Assembly (NCBI RefSeq): GCF_030272615.1
Contig: NC_081408.1
Location: 607,978,173-608,042,172 of the forward strand
Direction: 5' to 3'
From: Cryptomeria japonica
Taxonomy: Eukaryota > Streptophyta > Pinopsida > Cupressales > Cupressaceae
Length of the DNA stretch: 64,000 bases
Shown: positions 34,485 to 46,871 of the stretch, piece by piece
How the letters are laid out: each line of letters starts with the position of its first letter
Position numbering within the stretch: the stretch's first letter is position 1
Program-made: the position numbers and the translations under genes
The notes under the pieces: model-generated
Seen by the model: only the letters and a program-made list of their open reading frames with translations
Databases searched by the model: none
What the model was told of the DNA's origin: nothing

Positions 34485-36102
34485 TGATAACTCAATGATG
34501 AACCACTAGTACCAGACTGGTAATGAGAGGGGGGGTGAATCAGTACCAACATAAATACAGTCCAAAATCGGTTTCACTGCAAGTATTCCAAATGACTGAC
34601 AAACAGGGATACTGGTAAAACAGAGTGCAACCGGTAACATTCAGTATAGCTCAATCAGTCTTGAACCAATCACTCAATAAGCTTTCCTCTTAGCTCAATA
34701 CTATAGTATCATTATATTCTCATGCATAAACAAGTAACCTTAACCATCAGATCTTCCCAATAGTGAGTTCAATATGTTTTATAGATAGGCATAAAACATA
34801 GAACCTTCATGTGCTTAATAGGTAAAACAAAGCATCACAAGACAAAAGCATTTCACATGACACACATATTTTTTCATGTGGAAACCCAACTGGGAAAAAC
34901 CATGGTGGGGATGAATACCCACAAGCTTCTTTTTGAACTCTTTAGAAATCTGCTCTGTTAGGAGCCTTGTCCGGTTAAGGACATTACAATAGGTTCTGGT
35001 AGGAACCGATCCTATTAGGGATCACCCAGTTAAGGGATACTCGATTAAGGGTTAAACTTAGTAGGGTCACCTTGTTAGAGGATTTCAAGAACTCAATACC
35101 TGAAAGGATCTCCTAAGCTCTCTAGCTTCTCAGAACTCATTAGCCTCGAGTTACCCGATTAAGGGATTTTAATCAAGCTGGTTAAGACCACCCGATTTAA
35201 GGGATTTTGAATCAAGCCAGTTAAGGCTACCCTATTAGGGGATTTTACAACTGTTGAAGTGGTTAGAGATAAATAGGTATTACAATGATTTGTTATCAAC
35301 ACTAAATGCTAATGTAGATCAGTTTAGGCTCCTCTTCACATTCTACCCATTCACTTTATAGATATCTCTTCTCTCCTCTAGTCTGGCAAGAATCACGTAT
35401 CACTTCTCTTGGATACACACTCACAACTTTTGCCAGCAACTTTAGAAAGAAACACAACATCAACCTTATAGGAAACATACATTTTGGTAGCAAAAACCCT
35501 AAACCCTAAACCTGTTAGGTTAAGCAATTCAAATGGTTCGATCCTGACCATTGAATCATACTGCATTAAATGCAACAATCTTGAATCGATCTCAAGACAT
35601 TCTCCATCATCCATTATCCACTGATTTCACTGTGGCTGATAACCCTTTATGCGTTATCATCATTTGACAGACTTTGCTCATTCTTGAGGTAGATAGGAAT
35701 AGTCTTCTTCATGCAAGATCCTTCACGTGCATAGAGGTTACGTGCCAACACGATCTATCCTCCATCATACTGCTAACTCATCACACAAAGATCACCAATT
35801 GAGTCACACAGACTTGAGGTACTCCAACCGAAATCCCTGAAGTGGAAGCTACCTACCAACCGGTAGTCATACAATGCCTCCATGTGCTGGTTCCCACAAC
35901 TACATGCTGGTTCCCATAACTACATGACGGTTCACCTTGAACAAATATGCTGCTTCACTTTGGCATATAAACCGGTTCATACATATGTCGGTTCCTCTCT
36001 CTTCACCTATCACATGTGTCGGTTCACACCATGTCTCATATTGACATCAATGACAACATACAATATCATTATGTCTTCATGTCGGTTCACATAATGCCAA
36101 CA
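34485..36102 (-). repeat. Element C 3' LTR
   Basis: 1618 bp, TGATAACTC to AATGCCAACA on the plus strand; TG...CA ends on both strands. On the minus strand, U3 holds clustered GGTTC/CGGTTC-type motifs (plus 35880-36092), a telomere-like block (about 35494-35512) and a CCTATAAGG box (about 35464-35472). U5 ends with the poly-G tract block near 34510. Confidence 0.95.
35464..35513 (-). promoter_or_regulatory. Predicted core promoter of C 3' LTR: telo-box repeats plus TATA
   Basis: On the minus strand two GGTTTAGGGTTT-type units (telo-box, AAACCCTAA on the plus strand) lie about 25-40 bp upstream of CCTATAAGG. Telo-boxes are known promoter elements of plant genes active in dividing cells. The same arrangement is kept in the C 5' LTR (about 41514-41550) and, less one unit, in the D 5' LTR. 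Confidence 0.45.
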
Positions 36103-36340
36103 ATCTCCCCCTTTGGCATTGATGGAAATATACAAAAGATATCTTCTTTGCTTCACATCTTCTCTGCTTCACATCTTCTCCCCATTTGCTACCGATATCT
36201 TTTCACTTCACTCCTTCTCCCCCTTTGACAACAATGCCAAAGTGGAGGTACAATCATCACTGTTTCATCATGCTACTCCCCCTGAGGAGTAGCATCCTTC
36301 AACACACCAATCAACCAAAAATTTGTCTTTCCAGTACCTG
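36103..36340 (-). promoter_or_regulatory. Element C polypurine-tract region
   Basis: On the minus strand AATGCCAAAGGGGGAGA abuts the 3' LTR at 36103-36117. A second tract (GCCAAAGTGG / AAAGGGGGAGAAG) lies near 36205-36240 and a CTCAGGGGGAGTAGC tract near 36275. Together they form a multiple-PPT region as in elements A and B. Confidence 0.75.
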
Positions 36341-36369
36341 ACTGATGTGGAACAATAACTTTTAGTTCA

Positions 36370-39300
36370 CCTCCTGAAGGGGCAATACCCCTAATTCACC
36401 TCTCAAATGCAAAAATGTTTTCTTTGGGAGAGGCTTGGTGAATATGTCTGCTAACTACTCCTTGCTGGACACATGCTTCAGTGCAATCTCTTTATTCTGA
36501 ACCTTTTCCCTCAAGAAATGATACTTAAGCTCAAAATGCTTGGTTCTAGAATGTAAAACCGGATTCTTTGATATATTGATAGCACTTGTGTTATCACAGA
36601 ATATACTTATCGGTTCAGATATAGGGATCTTGAAGCCTTCCAGTACATGCTTCATCCAGATTGTCTGAGTGTAGTTCATGAAAGCTGCAACATACTTTGC
36701 TTCCACTGTAGACTAAGAGATACAACTCTTCTTTTTACTCATCCATGAGACCAGTCTACCACCGAGAAAGAATGCACCACCGGTTGTGCTTTTCTCATCA
36801 TCCATATTGCCTGCCCAATCAGCATCTGTGAACACTTTCAGATTGAAATTATTGCTATATGGGTACCACAATCCATAGTCAACTATTCCCTTTAGATACC
36901 TAAGAATATGCTTGACTAAAATCAAGTGAGATTCTCTTGGACTCTTTTGGAATCTTGCAATAATGCCAACTGCATGTGCAATATCCAGTCTGCTATGCAC
37001 TACATAATGCAACTTACCAATCATTGATCGATATTCCTTCTCATCAACCAGTGCAGAATCATCCTTTTTTGTCAATTTGCAACCAGTCACCATTGGTGTA
37101 CCAACTGGTTTTCTATCTTCCATGCCAAAAGTCTTCAACACCTCTTTGACATATTTGGACTGAGTGATGAAGATTCCATCTTCCATCTGCTAGATATGCA
37201 ATCCTATGAAGAACTTAATCTCCCCTATGAGTGACATCTCAAACTCTTTCTTCATCTCATCAGCAAACTCATGACTCATCTTGTCATCTCCACCAAAGAT
37301 GATGTCATCAACAAAAACTTCACAGATCAGAATCTGATCTCCTTCAGACTTCAAGTAGATATTGTTATCTTCACTTGTTCTCTCAAATCCAATCTTCACA
37401 AGATGGGAATGTAGGTGCTCATACCATGCCCTAGGTGCTTTCTTTAGACCATATAATGCTTTATGTAGCCTACATACCATGTCACTATCTTCAGATAGGG
37501 CAAACCCATCTGGTTGCTCAATATACACCTCCTCTTCAAGTACACCATTTAGGAATGCAGATTTTACATCCATTTGATATACCTTGAACCTCTTAAAAGC
37601 TGCATATGCAAGAAGCATACAAACTCCTTCCAATCTGGCTATAGGAGCAAAGGTTTCCCCATAGTCTTCACCTTCTTCTTGAGCATATCCTTTGCATACC
37701 AGTCTGGCTTTATTCCTAACCAATGTGCCATCCTCACTCAACTTATTTCTGAACACCCATTTGGTGCCAATGACATTTTTATGCTCTGGTCTGGGTACCA
37801 AGGACCATGTACCATTTTTCTCTATCTGGTCAAGTTCTTCTTCCATTGCCTTGATCCAGTCTTCATCTTTATGAGCCTCTTTGAATGACTTAGGCTAAAA
37901 TTTAGAGATCATACATGAGTTTTCTCTGATCTTTCTTCTTGTAAGGATTCCTGCATCCTTATCACCTATGATCTACTTGGGATCATGATTCAACTTGACA
38001 TATCAAGGAATGGTCTTAACTAGTTCTTCTTGCTTTTCTTCTTCATCCTCATCTTCATCAGTGTCAGCATTCACTGGTTCAGGAACATTGTTACTGGTAC
38101 TTGGTTGACTGACAACTAGTTCCCAAAAGGTTGCAACCGATTCATTTACAGCTTGCTAACTACTGGTTTCCTCAGTCTTCTCAGAGGATTCATCAACTCT
38201 TACATTGATGCTTTCCATAATTCTCTGAGTCCTATTTTTGTAGCACTTGAAAGCTTTAGTCTTGGTGGAATATCCTAGAAATATTCCCTCATCACATTTA
38301 GCTTCAAATTTTCCCTGATGTTCACTTCTCTTGATGTAACATTTTCTACCAAATACCTTAAAGTAGTTAACCAGAGGTGTCTTACCAGTCCAATACTCAT
38401 AAGGAGTTTTGTCCTTACCCTTTTTGATGAGTACCCGGTTCATAGTGTAGATTGTAGTGCTCACCACTTCTCTCCAAAAGGTGTGAGCTACCTTCCCTTG
38501 GATCAACATGGTTCTAGCTACTTAAATCACAGTCTGGTTATTCCTCTCTACTAGGCCATTCTGCTATGGAGTCCAGGGGGCAGACAACTGTCTCTTGATG
38601 CCAAATTCTTCACAATACTTGTTGAATTCACTGGAAGTGAATTCCCCTCCTTGATCAGTTCTGAGACATTTGATCCTTTTACCGCTTTCCTTCTCCACTA
38701 ATGCTCTGAAAGGTTTGAATTTCCCAAAAGCTTCAAACTTGTCTTTCAAGAATGTGACCCACATCATTCTTGAGTAGTCATCAGTGAGAATCATGAAGTA
38801 CCTATCACCCTGCACACTTCTAGTTTTCATAGGACCACATAAATTAGTATGCACAAGATCAAGCAAGTTGTCAGCAGTGAAAAATTTACCTTTGAAGTTT
38901 GAGGAAGACATTTTCCCCAATTGACATTCTCTACACAAGGTATTATCTAGTTTTCTCAACACTGGTAACCCTCTAACTACCTTGATCTTACTAGCCTTTA
39001 CAATGTTATCAAAGTTTACATGGCAGAGTCTCCTATGCCATATCCAACTATCATCAAGCTTAGCCATCAGACATGTACTTATATTTGCATTTAGATGAAA
39101 TAAGTTGCCTTTAGTCTGCATGCCAGTGGCCACCAATTTACCATCTTTTCCCTTGATTTTGCAAGCTCCATTCTTGAATTTCAGAGTGAGGCCACTATCA
39201 TTTAGCTGGGCAACACTTAGAAGGTTGTGTCTGAGACCATCAACCCAATACACATTGTCAGCACTACTCTTTCCATTCAAAGAGATGGACCCTTTGCCTT

Positions 39301-39550
39301 TGACCATGCATGGTGCATCATTGCCAAAGCGAACTGCACCACCATCATACTCCTCTAAGGATAGAAACTTTCTCTGGTCACCAGTCATATGGTGAGAACA
39401 ACCACTGTCAATGATCCACTCATTGGAATCATCAAACCAGGAGACAAGAGCCTTCATGTCTACCACATCTTCTTTTACAGCAACAAACACAATGTCTTCA
39501 TTCTCTTCATCTTCTAATTCCTCATCTGTGACACCTTCATCAACTGCCAT
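36370..39550 (-). pseudogene. Element C pol: protease, integrase, RT, RNase H; broken
   Basis: Reading down the minus strand: aspartic protease (WIIDSGCSHHMTGD, near 39420-39380); GAG-pre-integrase (WHRRLCHVNFDN, near 39030); integrase core (MILTDDYSRMMWVTF, then CLRTDQGGEF; 38820-38640); integrase C-terminal part (38509-38156); RT (37846-37190) with [16 protein letters not shown] and catalytic FVDD (about 37314-37303) in place of YVDD; and RNase H (37186-36455) ending near LADIFTKPL. The 39550-38564 piece is open for 328 codons. Stops include 38564, 38522, 37187 and 36713, mostly at Gln positions. Three of these are shared with element D. Confidence 0.93.
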
Positions 39551-39559
39551 AAAACAATT

Positions 39560-40450
39560 TCTCTAGTTTCCTCCTTTGAATTTCTTGAACCTTTCCGGTT
39601 TATCCTTGTTGTCACTATTAGGATAGTTCATAGCAATATGTCCTATCTAGTTACAAGAGAAACATTTCAAAGGTAGCTTACCTTTTGTATTTACCAGTTC
39701 CTTTTGAGAATTTCCTAGCAAGAAGTGCTTCAAATTCCATCAAAAACTCTTCATCCTTCATTTCTCTTCTTTGATTAGGTTCCCCACTAGTGCTAGCCTC
39801 TTTTCCTTTTCTAGAAGGTATAGCAAAGGCTCTAAAAGTTGATTCTATCTTTTGAACACTACCATCAAACTATTCAGCTCATAGGCTATCAACTTGGCTA
39901 TGATGGAGTCCAAGGACGCCTTAGACTTGTCTATTGATCTTAACTCCTAAATAGAAGCAACCCTTATTGCATAGACCGACAATAGGGATCTCAGGACTTT
40001 GCTTACCACAGTGGAATCTTCTATTTTTCCACCTGCACTCTTTATTTCTCCAACAACTATTTTGATTCTTATTCCATACTGCTGAATGGTCTCTCCTTCA
40101 ACCATCCACATGTCTTCAAACTTCCCTCTCAGGCTCTCTTCCTTAGCCCATTTTACATGCTCATCACCACCATAGATGTTTTCAAGAGCATCCCATACCT
40201 CTTTGGGATTTGCCTTGTCCTGAACATCAATAAACTCAATGTCAGATAGACTACTGATGAGGGCTTCCATGATTTGCCCATTTTCTTATATCTCTCTCTT
40301 TTGGTCATCGGTGAGAGTACTGGTAGGAACAACATATACATTTTCAACATAACTCCAGTGTTGAACACCCATGCTTTTGATGAATATCTTCATCCTGTCT
40401 TTCCATATACCAAAATTTTCCCTGTTAAACTTTGGACCTTCCCTCTTCAT
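39560..40450 (-). pseudogene. Element C gag, broken
   Basis: Copia-type Gag (UBN2 family), the particle protein. The start MMKREGPKFNRENF near 40450 matches the D gag start. Residues continue SLSDIEFIDVQDKANPKEVW and ENIYGGDEHV in the open piece 40270-39947. A CCHC knuckle near 39660 has lost one residue to a stop (CFSCN*IGH). Stops near 40285, 39950, 39650 and 39565, plus a likely frameshift near 39690, break it. Compare element D, where most of these positions are intact. Confidence 0.85.
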
Positions 40451-40509
40451 CATTTGACTAGGATCTTTTCCTCAAGTGGTTAAGCTTACATCACAGAGGA
40501 CCTGAACTA

Positions 40510-40520
40510 CTTTGATACCA
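40510..40520 (-). promoter_or_regulatory. Element C primer-binding site
   Basis: The reverse complement is TGGTATCAAAG, initiator tRNA-Met type, two bases from the LTR end at 40523. Confidence 0.88.
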
Positions 40521-40522
40521 AT

Positions 40523-42162
40523 TGATAACTCAATGATGAACCACTAGTACCAAACTGGTATTGAGAGGGGGGGAATGAATCAGTACCAACACAAATACAG
40601 TCCAAAACTAGTTTGACAACAAGTATTCCAAATGACTGACAAACAGTGATACTGGTAAAACAGAGTGCAACCGGTAACATTCAGTATAGCTCAATCAGTC
40701 TTGAACCGATCACTCAATAAGCTTTCCTCTTAGCTCAATACTATAGTATCATTATATTCTCATTCATAAACATGTAAACTTAACCATCAGATCTTCACAG
40801 CAGTGAGTTCAATATGTTTTATAGACAGGCATAAAACATAGAACCTTCATGTGCTTAACAGGTAAAACAAAGCATCACAAGACAAAAGCATTTCACATCA
40901 CACACATATCTTTTCACATGGAAACCCAACTGGGAAAAACCACAGTGGGGATGAATACCCACAAGCTACTTTTTGAACTCTTTAGAAGTCTGATCTGTTA
41001 GGAGCCTTGTCTGGTTAAGGACATTACAATAAGTTCTGGTAGGAACCGATCCTGTTAGGGATCACCCGGTTAAGGGATACCTGGTTAAGGGTTAAACTCG
41101 ATAGGGTCACCTTGTTAGAGGATTTCAAGAACTCAATAGCCAAAAGGATCTCCTAAGCTCTCTAGCTTCTCAAAACTCATTAGCCTCGAGTGACCCAATT
41201 AAGGGATTTTAATCAAGCCGGTTAAGACTACCCGATTTAAGGGATTTTGAATCAAGCCAGTTAAGGCTACCCTATTAGGGGATTTTACAACTGTTGAAGT
41301 GGTTAGAGATCAACAGGTATTACAATGATTTGTTAATAGCACTAAATGCTAATGGAGATCTATTTAGGCTCCTCTTCACCTTCTGCACATTCACTTTATA
41401 GATATCTCTTCTCTCCTCTGGTCTGGCAAGAATCATGTATCACTTCTCTTGGATACACACTCACAACTTTTGCCAACAACTTTAGAAAGAAACACGACAT
41501 CAACCTTATAGGAAACATACAGGTCGGTAGCAAAAACCCTAAACCCTAAACCTGTTAGGTTAAGCAATTCAAACAGTTCGATCCTGACCGTTGAATCATA
41601 CTGCATTAAATGCAACAATCTTGAATCGATCTCAAGACATTCTCCATCGTTCATTATCCACCGATTTCATGGTGGCTGATAACCCTTTACGCGTTATCAC
41701 CATTTGACAGACTTCACTCATTCCCAAGGTAGATAGGAATAGCCTTCTTCATGCAAGATCCTTAATGTGCACAAAGCTTACGTGGCAACACGATCTATCC
41801 TCCATCATACTGCTAACTCATCACACAAAGATCACCGATTGAGTCACACAGACTTGAGGTACTCCAATCGGAAACCCTAAAGTGGAAGCTACCTACCAAT
41901 CAGTAGTCATACAATGCTTCCATGTGCCGGTTCCCATAACTACATGTCGGTTCACATAACTACATGTTGGTTCACCTTGAACAAATATGCCGCTTCACTT
42001 TGGCATATAAACTGGTTCATACATATGCCGGTTCCTCTCTCTTCACCTATCACATGTGCCAGTTCACACCATGTCTCATATTGACATTAATGACAACATA
42101 CAATATCATTATGTCTTCATGCTGGTTCATGTAATGCCATGTCGGTTCACATAATGCCAATA
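40523..42162 (-). repeat. Element C 5' LTR
   Basis: 1640 bp, aligning end to end with 34485-36102. Its outer terminus reads CCAATA instead of CCAACA, a single C-to-T change. The U3 motif cluster (CATGTCGGTTCAC and variants, about eight copies) lies at about 41925-42153 and the telomere-like block at about 41534-41552. Confidence 0.95.
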
Positions 42163-42167
42163 GATCT
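42163..42167. repeat. Right target-site duplication of element C (GATCT)
   Basis: Identical to 34480-34484. It marks the exact nesting point inside the D LTR. Confidence 0.95.
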
Positions 42168-42460
42168 ATTCTTCATTACAATGCTAACTCATCACATAAA
42201 GTCACAGGTTGAGTCACAGAGGCTTGAAGCACTTCAACCGGAATCCCTGAAGTTGAGACTACCAACTGGTAGTCATACAAAGCTTCCATGTACCAGTTTC
42301 CATATCAACATGTCCGTTCACCTTGAACAAACACACCACTTCACTTTGGCACATATACCAATTCATAATGTTATACCAGTTCTCTCTTCTTCAACATATT
42401 GACATCAATGACAACATACAATGTCATCATGTCCTCATACTAGTTCACATAATGCCAACA
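42168..42460 (-). repeat. Element D 3' LTR, upstream (U3) part
   Basis: It aligns with about 48147-48443 of the D 5' LTR and ends AATGCCAACA, followed at 42461 by the minus-strand polypurine tract (ATCTCCCCCTTTGGCAT on the plus strand). Confidence 0.92.
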
Positions 42461-42640
42461 ATCTCCCCCTTTGGCATTGATGGCAATATACAAAGATATC
42501 TCTCCACTTCACATCTTCTCCCCCAATTTCTGTAGATATCTTCTCCACTTCACTTCTTCTCCCCCTTTGACAACAATGCCAAAGTGGAGGCACAAGCTTC
42601 CCTATTCCATTATGTTGCTCCCCCTGAGGAGTAGCATCCT
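42461..42640 (-). promoter_or_regulatory. Element D polypurine-tract region
   Basis: On the minus strand AAAGGGGGAGAT abuts the LTR. Further tracts are near 42520 (GGGGGAGAAG), 42560 (AAAGGGGGAGAAG) and 42620 (CTCAGGGGGAGC). Confidence 0.75.
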
Positions 42641-42699
42641 TCAACACATCAATCCTGATATTTTTTTTTGACTATGCAATACCTGATTGATGTGGAGCA

Positions 42700-45500
42700 T
42701 ATACATTTAGTTCACCTCCTAAAGGGGCAGCACCCCTAATTCACCTCTTAAGTACATAAATGTAGCCTTTGGGAGAGGCTTGGTGAATATGTCTGCTAAC
42801 TGCACCTTACTGGAAACATGTTCCAGTGCAATCTCTTTATTTTGAACCTTTTCCCTCAAGAAATGATACTTAAGCTCAAATTGCTTGGTTCTAGAATGTA
42901 AAACCGGATTCTTGGAGATGTTAATTGCACTACTATTGTCACAAAATATACTTACCGATTTAGATACAGGAACTTTGAAGCCATTTAATACATTCTTCAT
43001 CCAAATTGTCTAAGTGCAGTTCATGAAAGCTGCAACATACTCTGCTTTCATTGTAGCTAAGAGATACAACTCTTCTTCTTACTCATCCATGAGACTATTC
43101 TACCACTGAGAAAGAATGCACCACCGGTTGTGCTCTTTTGGTCGTCCACATTACCTACCTAATCAACATCTGTGAATATTTTCAAGTTGAAATCCTTGCT
43201 ATATGGATACCACAATCCAAAATCAATAGTTCCCTTCAGATACCTAAGAATCTGCTTGACTGCAACCAAGTGGGATTCTCTTGGACTTTTTTGGAACCTT
43301 GTAGTAATGCCAACTACATGTGCAATATCTAGTCTACTGTGCACTACATAATGCAACTTACCAATCATTGATCAATATTCCTTCTTATTAACCAATGCTG
43401 AGTCATCCTCTTTGGATAGTTTACAACTAGTCACCATCGATGTACCAACTGGTTTGCTATCTTCCATGCCAAAGGTCTTCAACACCTCTTTGACATACTT
43501 GGACTAAGTGATAAAGATTCCATCTTTCATCTACTGAATCTGCAATCCAATGAAGAACTTAATCTCCCCTATGAGTGACATCTCAAAATCTTTCTTTATC
43601 TCATCTACAAACTCATGACTCATCTTGTCATCTCCACCAAAGATAATGTCATCAACAAATACCTCACAGATCAGGATCTAATCTCCTTCAGATTTCAAGT
43701 AGATATTGCTATCTTCGCTTGTTCTCTCAAATCCAATCTTCACAAGATGGGAGTGTAGGTGTTCATACCATGCTCTAGGTGCCTTCTTTATACCATATAA
43801 GGTTTTATGTAGCCTGCACACCATGTCACTGTCTTCAGATAGGGCAAACCCATCTAGTTGCTCTATATACACCTCCTCTTCAAGTACACCATTTAGAAAT
43901 GCAAATTTTACATCCATTTGATATACTCTGAATCCTTTAAAAGCTGCATATGCAAGAAGCATATGAACTCCTAATCTGGCTACAGGAGAAAAGGTTTCTC
44001 CATAGTCTTCTCCTTCTTCTTGGGCATATCCTTTATACACCAGTCTAGCTTCATTTCTAATCACTGTGCCATCCTCATTTAGCTTATTTCTGAAAACCAA
44101 TTTGGTATCGATGACATTTTTATGCTTCGGTTTGGGTACCAAAGCCCATGTATCATTTCTCTCTATCTGGTCAAGTTCCTCTTCCATTGCCTTGATCCAG
44201 TCTTCATCTTTATGTTCCTCTTTGAATGATTTAGGCTCAAATTCAGAGATCATACATGAGTTTTCTCTAACCTTTCTTCTTGTAAGGATTCTTGCATTCT
44301 TGTCTCCTATGATCTGCTTAGGATCATGATTCAGCTTGACATACCAAGGAATGGTCTTAACAGATTCATCTTTCTTTTCTTCTTCATCCTCATCTCCATT
44401 AGTATCAGCATCTACATCTACCAGTGTAGGAATATTGTTACTAGTACTTGGTTGACTAGCAACCGGTTCCTAGAAGGTTACAATCAGTTCATTTACCACT
44501 TACTCACTGCTGATTTCCTCAGTTTTCTCAGAGGTTTCATCAACTCTCACATTGATGCTTTTCATAATTCTCTGAGTCCTATTATTGAAACACTTGAGAG
44601 CTTTGATCTTGGTGGAATACCCTAGGAATATTACCTCATCACATTTCGCATCAAATTTTCTCTGGTGTTCGCTCCTCTTGATGTGACATTTTCTACCAAA
44701 CACTCTAAAGTAGGTAACCACAGGTGTCTTACTAGTCCAATACTCATAAGGAGTTTTATCCTTACCTTTCTTGATGAGTACCCAATTCATTTTGTAGACT
44801 GCAGTGCTCACCGCTTCTCTCCAAAAGGTGTGAGCAACCTTTCCTTGAATCAGCATTGTTCTTGTTGCTTAAAGCATAGTCCGGTTATTCCTGTCTGCTA
44901 GGCCATTCTGCTATGGAGTCCGGGGGGCAGACAGTTGCCTCTTCATGCCATGTTCTTCATAGTACTTGTTGAATTCACCCAAAGAGAATTCCCCTCCTTG
45001 ATTAGTTCTAAGGCACTTGATCCTTTTACCACTTTCCTTCTCCACTAATGCTCTAAAAGATTTGAACTTTCCAAAAGCTTTAGACTTATCTTTCAAGAAT
45101 GTGACCCACATCAATCTTGAGTAGTCATCAGTGAGAATCATGAAGTACCTATCACCCTACACACTCCTAATTTTCATAGGACCATACAAATCAGTATGTA
45201 CAAGATCAAGTAAATTGTCAGCAGTGAAAGGTTTACCTTTAAAGGTTGAGGAAGACATTTTCCCTAGTTGACACTCTCTGCACAAGGTATTTTCTAGTTT
45301 TCTTAGCACCGACAACACTCTAACTGCCTTGATCTTACTAGCCCTCACAATGTTATCAAATTTTACATGGCAGAGTCTCCTATGCCATATCTAGCTGTCA
45401 TCGAACTTGGCCATAAGACATGTACTAATATTTGCATTCAATTGAAATAGGTTACCTTTGGTCTGCATGCCAGTGGCCACTAATTCACCATTCTTTCCTT
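42700..45500 (-). pseudogene. Element D pol: integrase, RT, RNase H; broken
   Basis: Reading down the minus strand: GAG-pre-integrase and zinc region (45348-45157, CRECQLGKMSSS); integrase core (MILTDDYSRLMWVTF and CLRTNQGGEF, 45141-44911); integrase C-terminal part (44856-44500); RT (44253-43678, [16 protein letters not shown]) with FVDD at about 43659-43648; and RNase H (43368-42719, CDNSSAINISKN, ending ADIFTKPLPKATF). Stops at 45150-45170, 44911, 44869, 43678, 43508, 43534 and 43057, plus a 1-bp deletion near 43056. Q-to-stop changes predominate. 44911, 44869 and 43057 are shared with element C. Confidence 0.93.
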
Positions 45501-45552
45501 TGATTATGTACACTCCATTCTTGAATTCCAGAGTGAGACCACTATCATTTAG

Positions 45553-46800
45553 CTAGGCAAAACTTAAAAGGTTGTGTCTGAGACCATCAACCCAATACAC
45601 ATTGTCAACACTAATTTTTCCATTCAGAGAGATGGACCCTCTGCCTTTGACCATACATGGTGCATCATTACCAAAGCAAACCACACCACCATCATACTCT
45701 TCCAAGGATAGAAACTCGCTCTGGTCACCAGTCATATGGTGAGAATGACCACTATCAATAATCCACTCATTGGAATTATCAAAGTGGGAGACAAGAGCCT
45801 TCTTGTCTGACACATCTTCCTTGACAACAACAAACACAATATCTTCATTTTCTTCATCTTCTAATTCCTCATCCATGACACCTTCATCAACTACCACAAA
45901 ACAATTTCTCTGGTTTCCTCCTTTGAATTTCTTGAACCTTTTCGATTTGTCCTTGTTGTCACCATTAGGACAGTTTAAAACAATATGTCCTATCCGGTTA
46001 CAAGAAAAGCATTTCAAAGGGATCCTACCTTTGTATTTACCAATTCCTTTAGGAAGTTTCTTGGCAAGAAGAGCTTCAAATTCCATCAGAATCTCCTCAT
46101 CATCCATTTCTCTACTCTGTCTTGGTTCACCACTGGTGCTTGCTTCTTTTCCTTTTCTGGATGGTATAGTAGAAGATTTAAAAGTTGATTCAGTCTTTTG
46201 AACACTACCATCAAAACTATTTAGCTCATAGGCTGTCAACTTTGCAATGATGGACTCTAGGGATACCTTAGTCTTGTTTACTGATCTCAACTCCTGAATA
46301 GAAGCAACCCTTATTGCATAGACCAGTAATAAGGATCTCAAAACTTTGCTTACCATAGTGGAATCTTCCATTTTACCACCCGCACTCTTGATATCTCCGA
46401 CAACAGTTTTGATTCTTATTCCATACTATTGAATGGCCTCACCTTCAACCATCTGCATGTCTTCAAACTTCCCTCTAAGGTTTTCTTCCTTAGCTTGTTT
46501 TACATGCTCATCACCACCATAGATATTTCCAAGAGTATCCCATACTTCTTTGGGATTTACTTTATCTTGGACATCAATAAACTCAATGTCAGATAAACTA
46601 CTAATTAAGGCTTCCATGACTTGCCCATTCTCCTGCATCTCTCTCTTTTGGTCATCGGTGAGAGTACCGGTAGGGGAAACATAAGCATTCTCAACATAGC
46701 TCCAGTGTTGAGCACCCATGCTTCTAATGTATATCTTCATTCTATCTTTCCATATATTGAAATTATCTCTATTGAACTTTGGACCTTCCCTCTTCATCAT
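45553..46800 (-). pseudogene. Element D gag-protease, nearly intact
   Basis: Gag (particle) fused to protease. It starts MMKREGPKFNRDNF at 46800, about 60 bp after the primer-binding site, as expected. The UBN2-type core covers roughly residues 1-200. A CCHC knuckle (CFSCNRIGHIVLNC) lies near 46010-45965, and the protease DSG within WIIDSGHSHHM near 45760-45730. The only internal stop is TAG at 46426, where element C keeps Gln; the frame then runs 272 codons to 45553. This is the best-preserved coding block in the window and a good reference for the family. Confidence 0.88.
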
Positions 46801-46858
46801 TAGACTAGGATCTTTTCCTCAAGCGGTTAAGCTTATAAGACAGAGGACTTGGAGGATG

Positions 46859-46869
46859 CTTTGATACCA
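46859..46869 (-). promoter_or_regulatory. Element D primer-binding site
   Basis: Reverse complement TGGTATCAAAG, initiator tRNA-Met type, next to the LTR end at 46872. Confidence 0.88.
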
Positions 46870-46871
46870 AT

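Larger units (their letters stand above)
34485..42162 (-). mobile_element. Element C: copia LTR retrotransposon nested in the 3' LTR of D
   Basis: 7678 bp, with 5' LTR 42162-40523, primer-binding site, gag and pol on the - strand, polypurine tract and 3' LTR 36102-34485. Perfect GATCT duplications flank it (34480-34484 and 42163-42167). Removing the element and one GATCT restores a continuous D LTR. Pol has several stops. Since it sits inside D it inserted later than D. Confidence 0.96.

Noticed and set aside
45770-46201. 143-codon plus-strand ORF
   Set aside because: Shadow of the element D gag frame on the minus strand.
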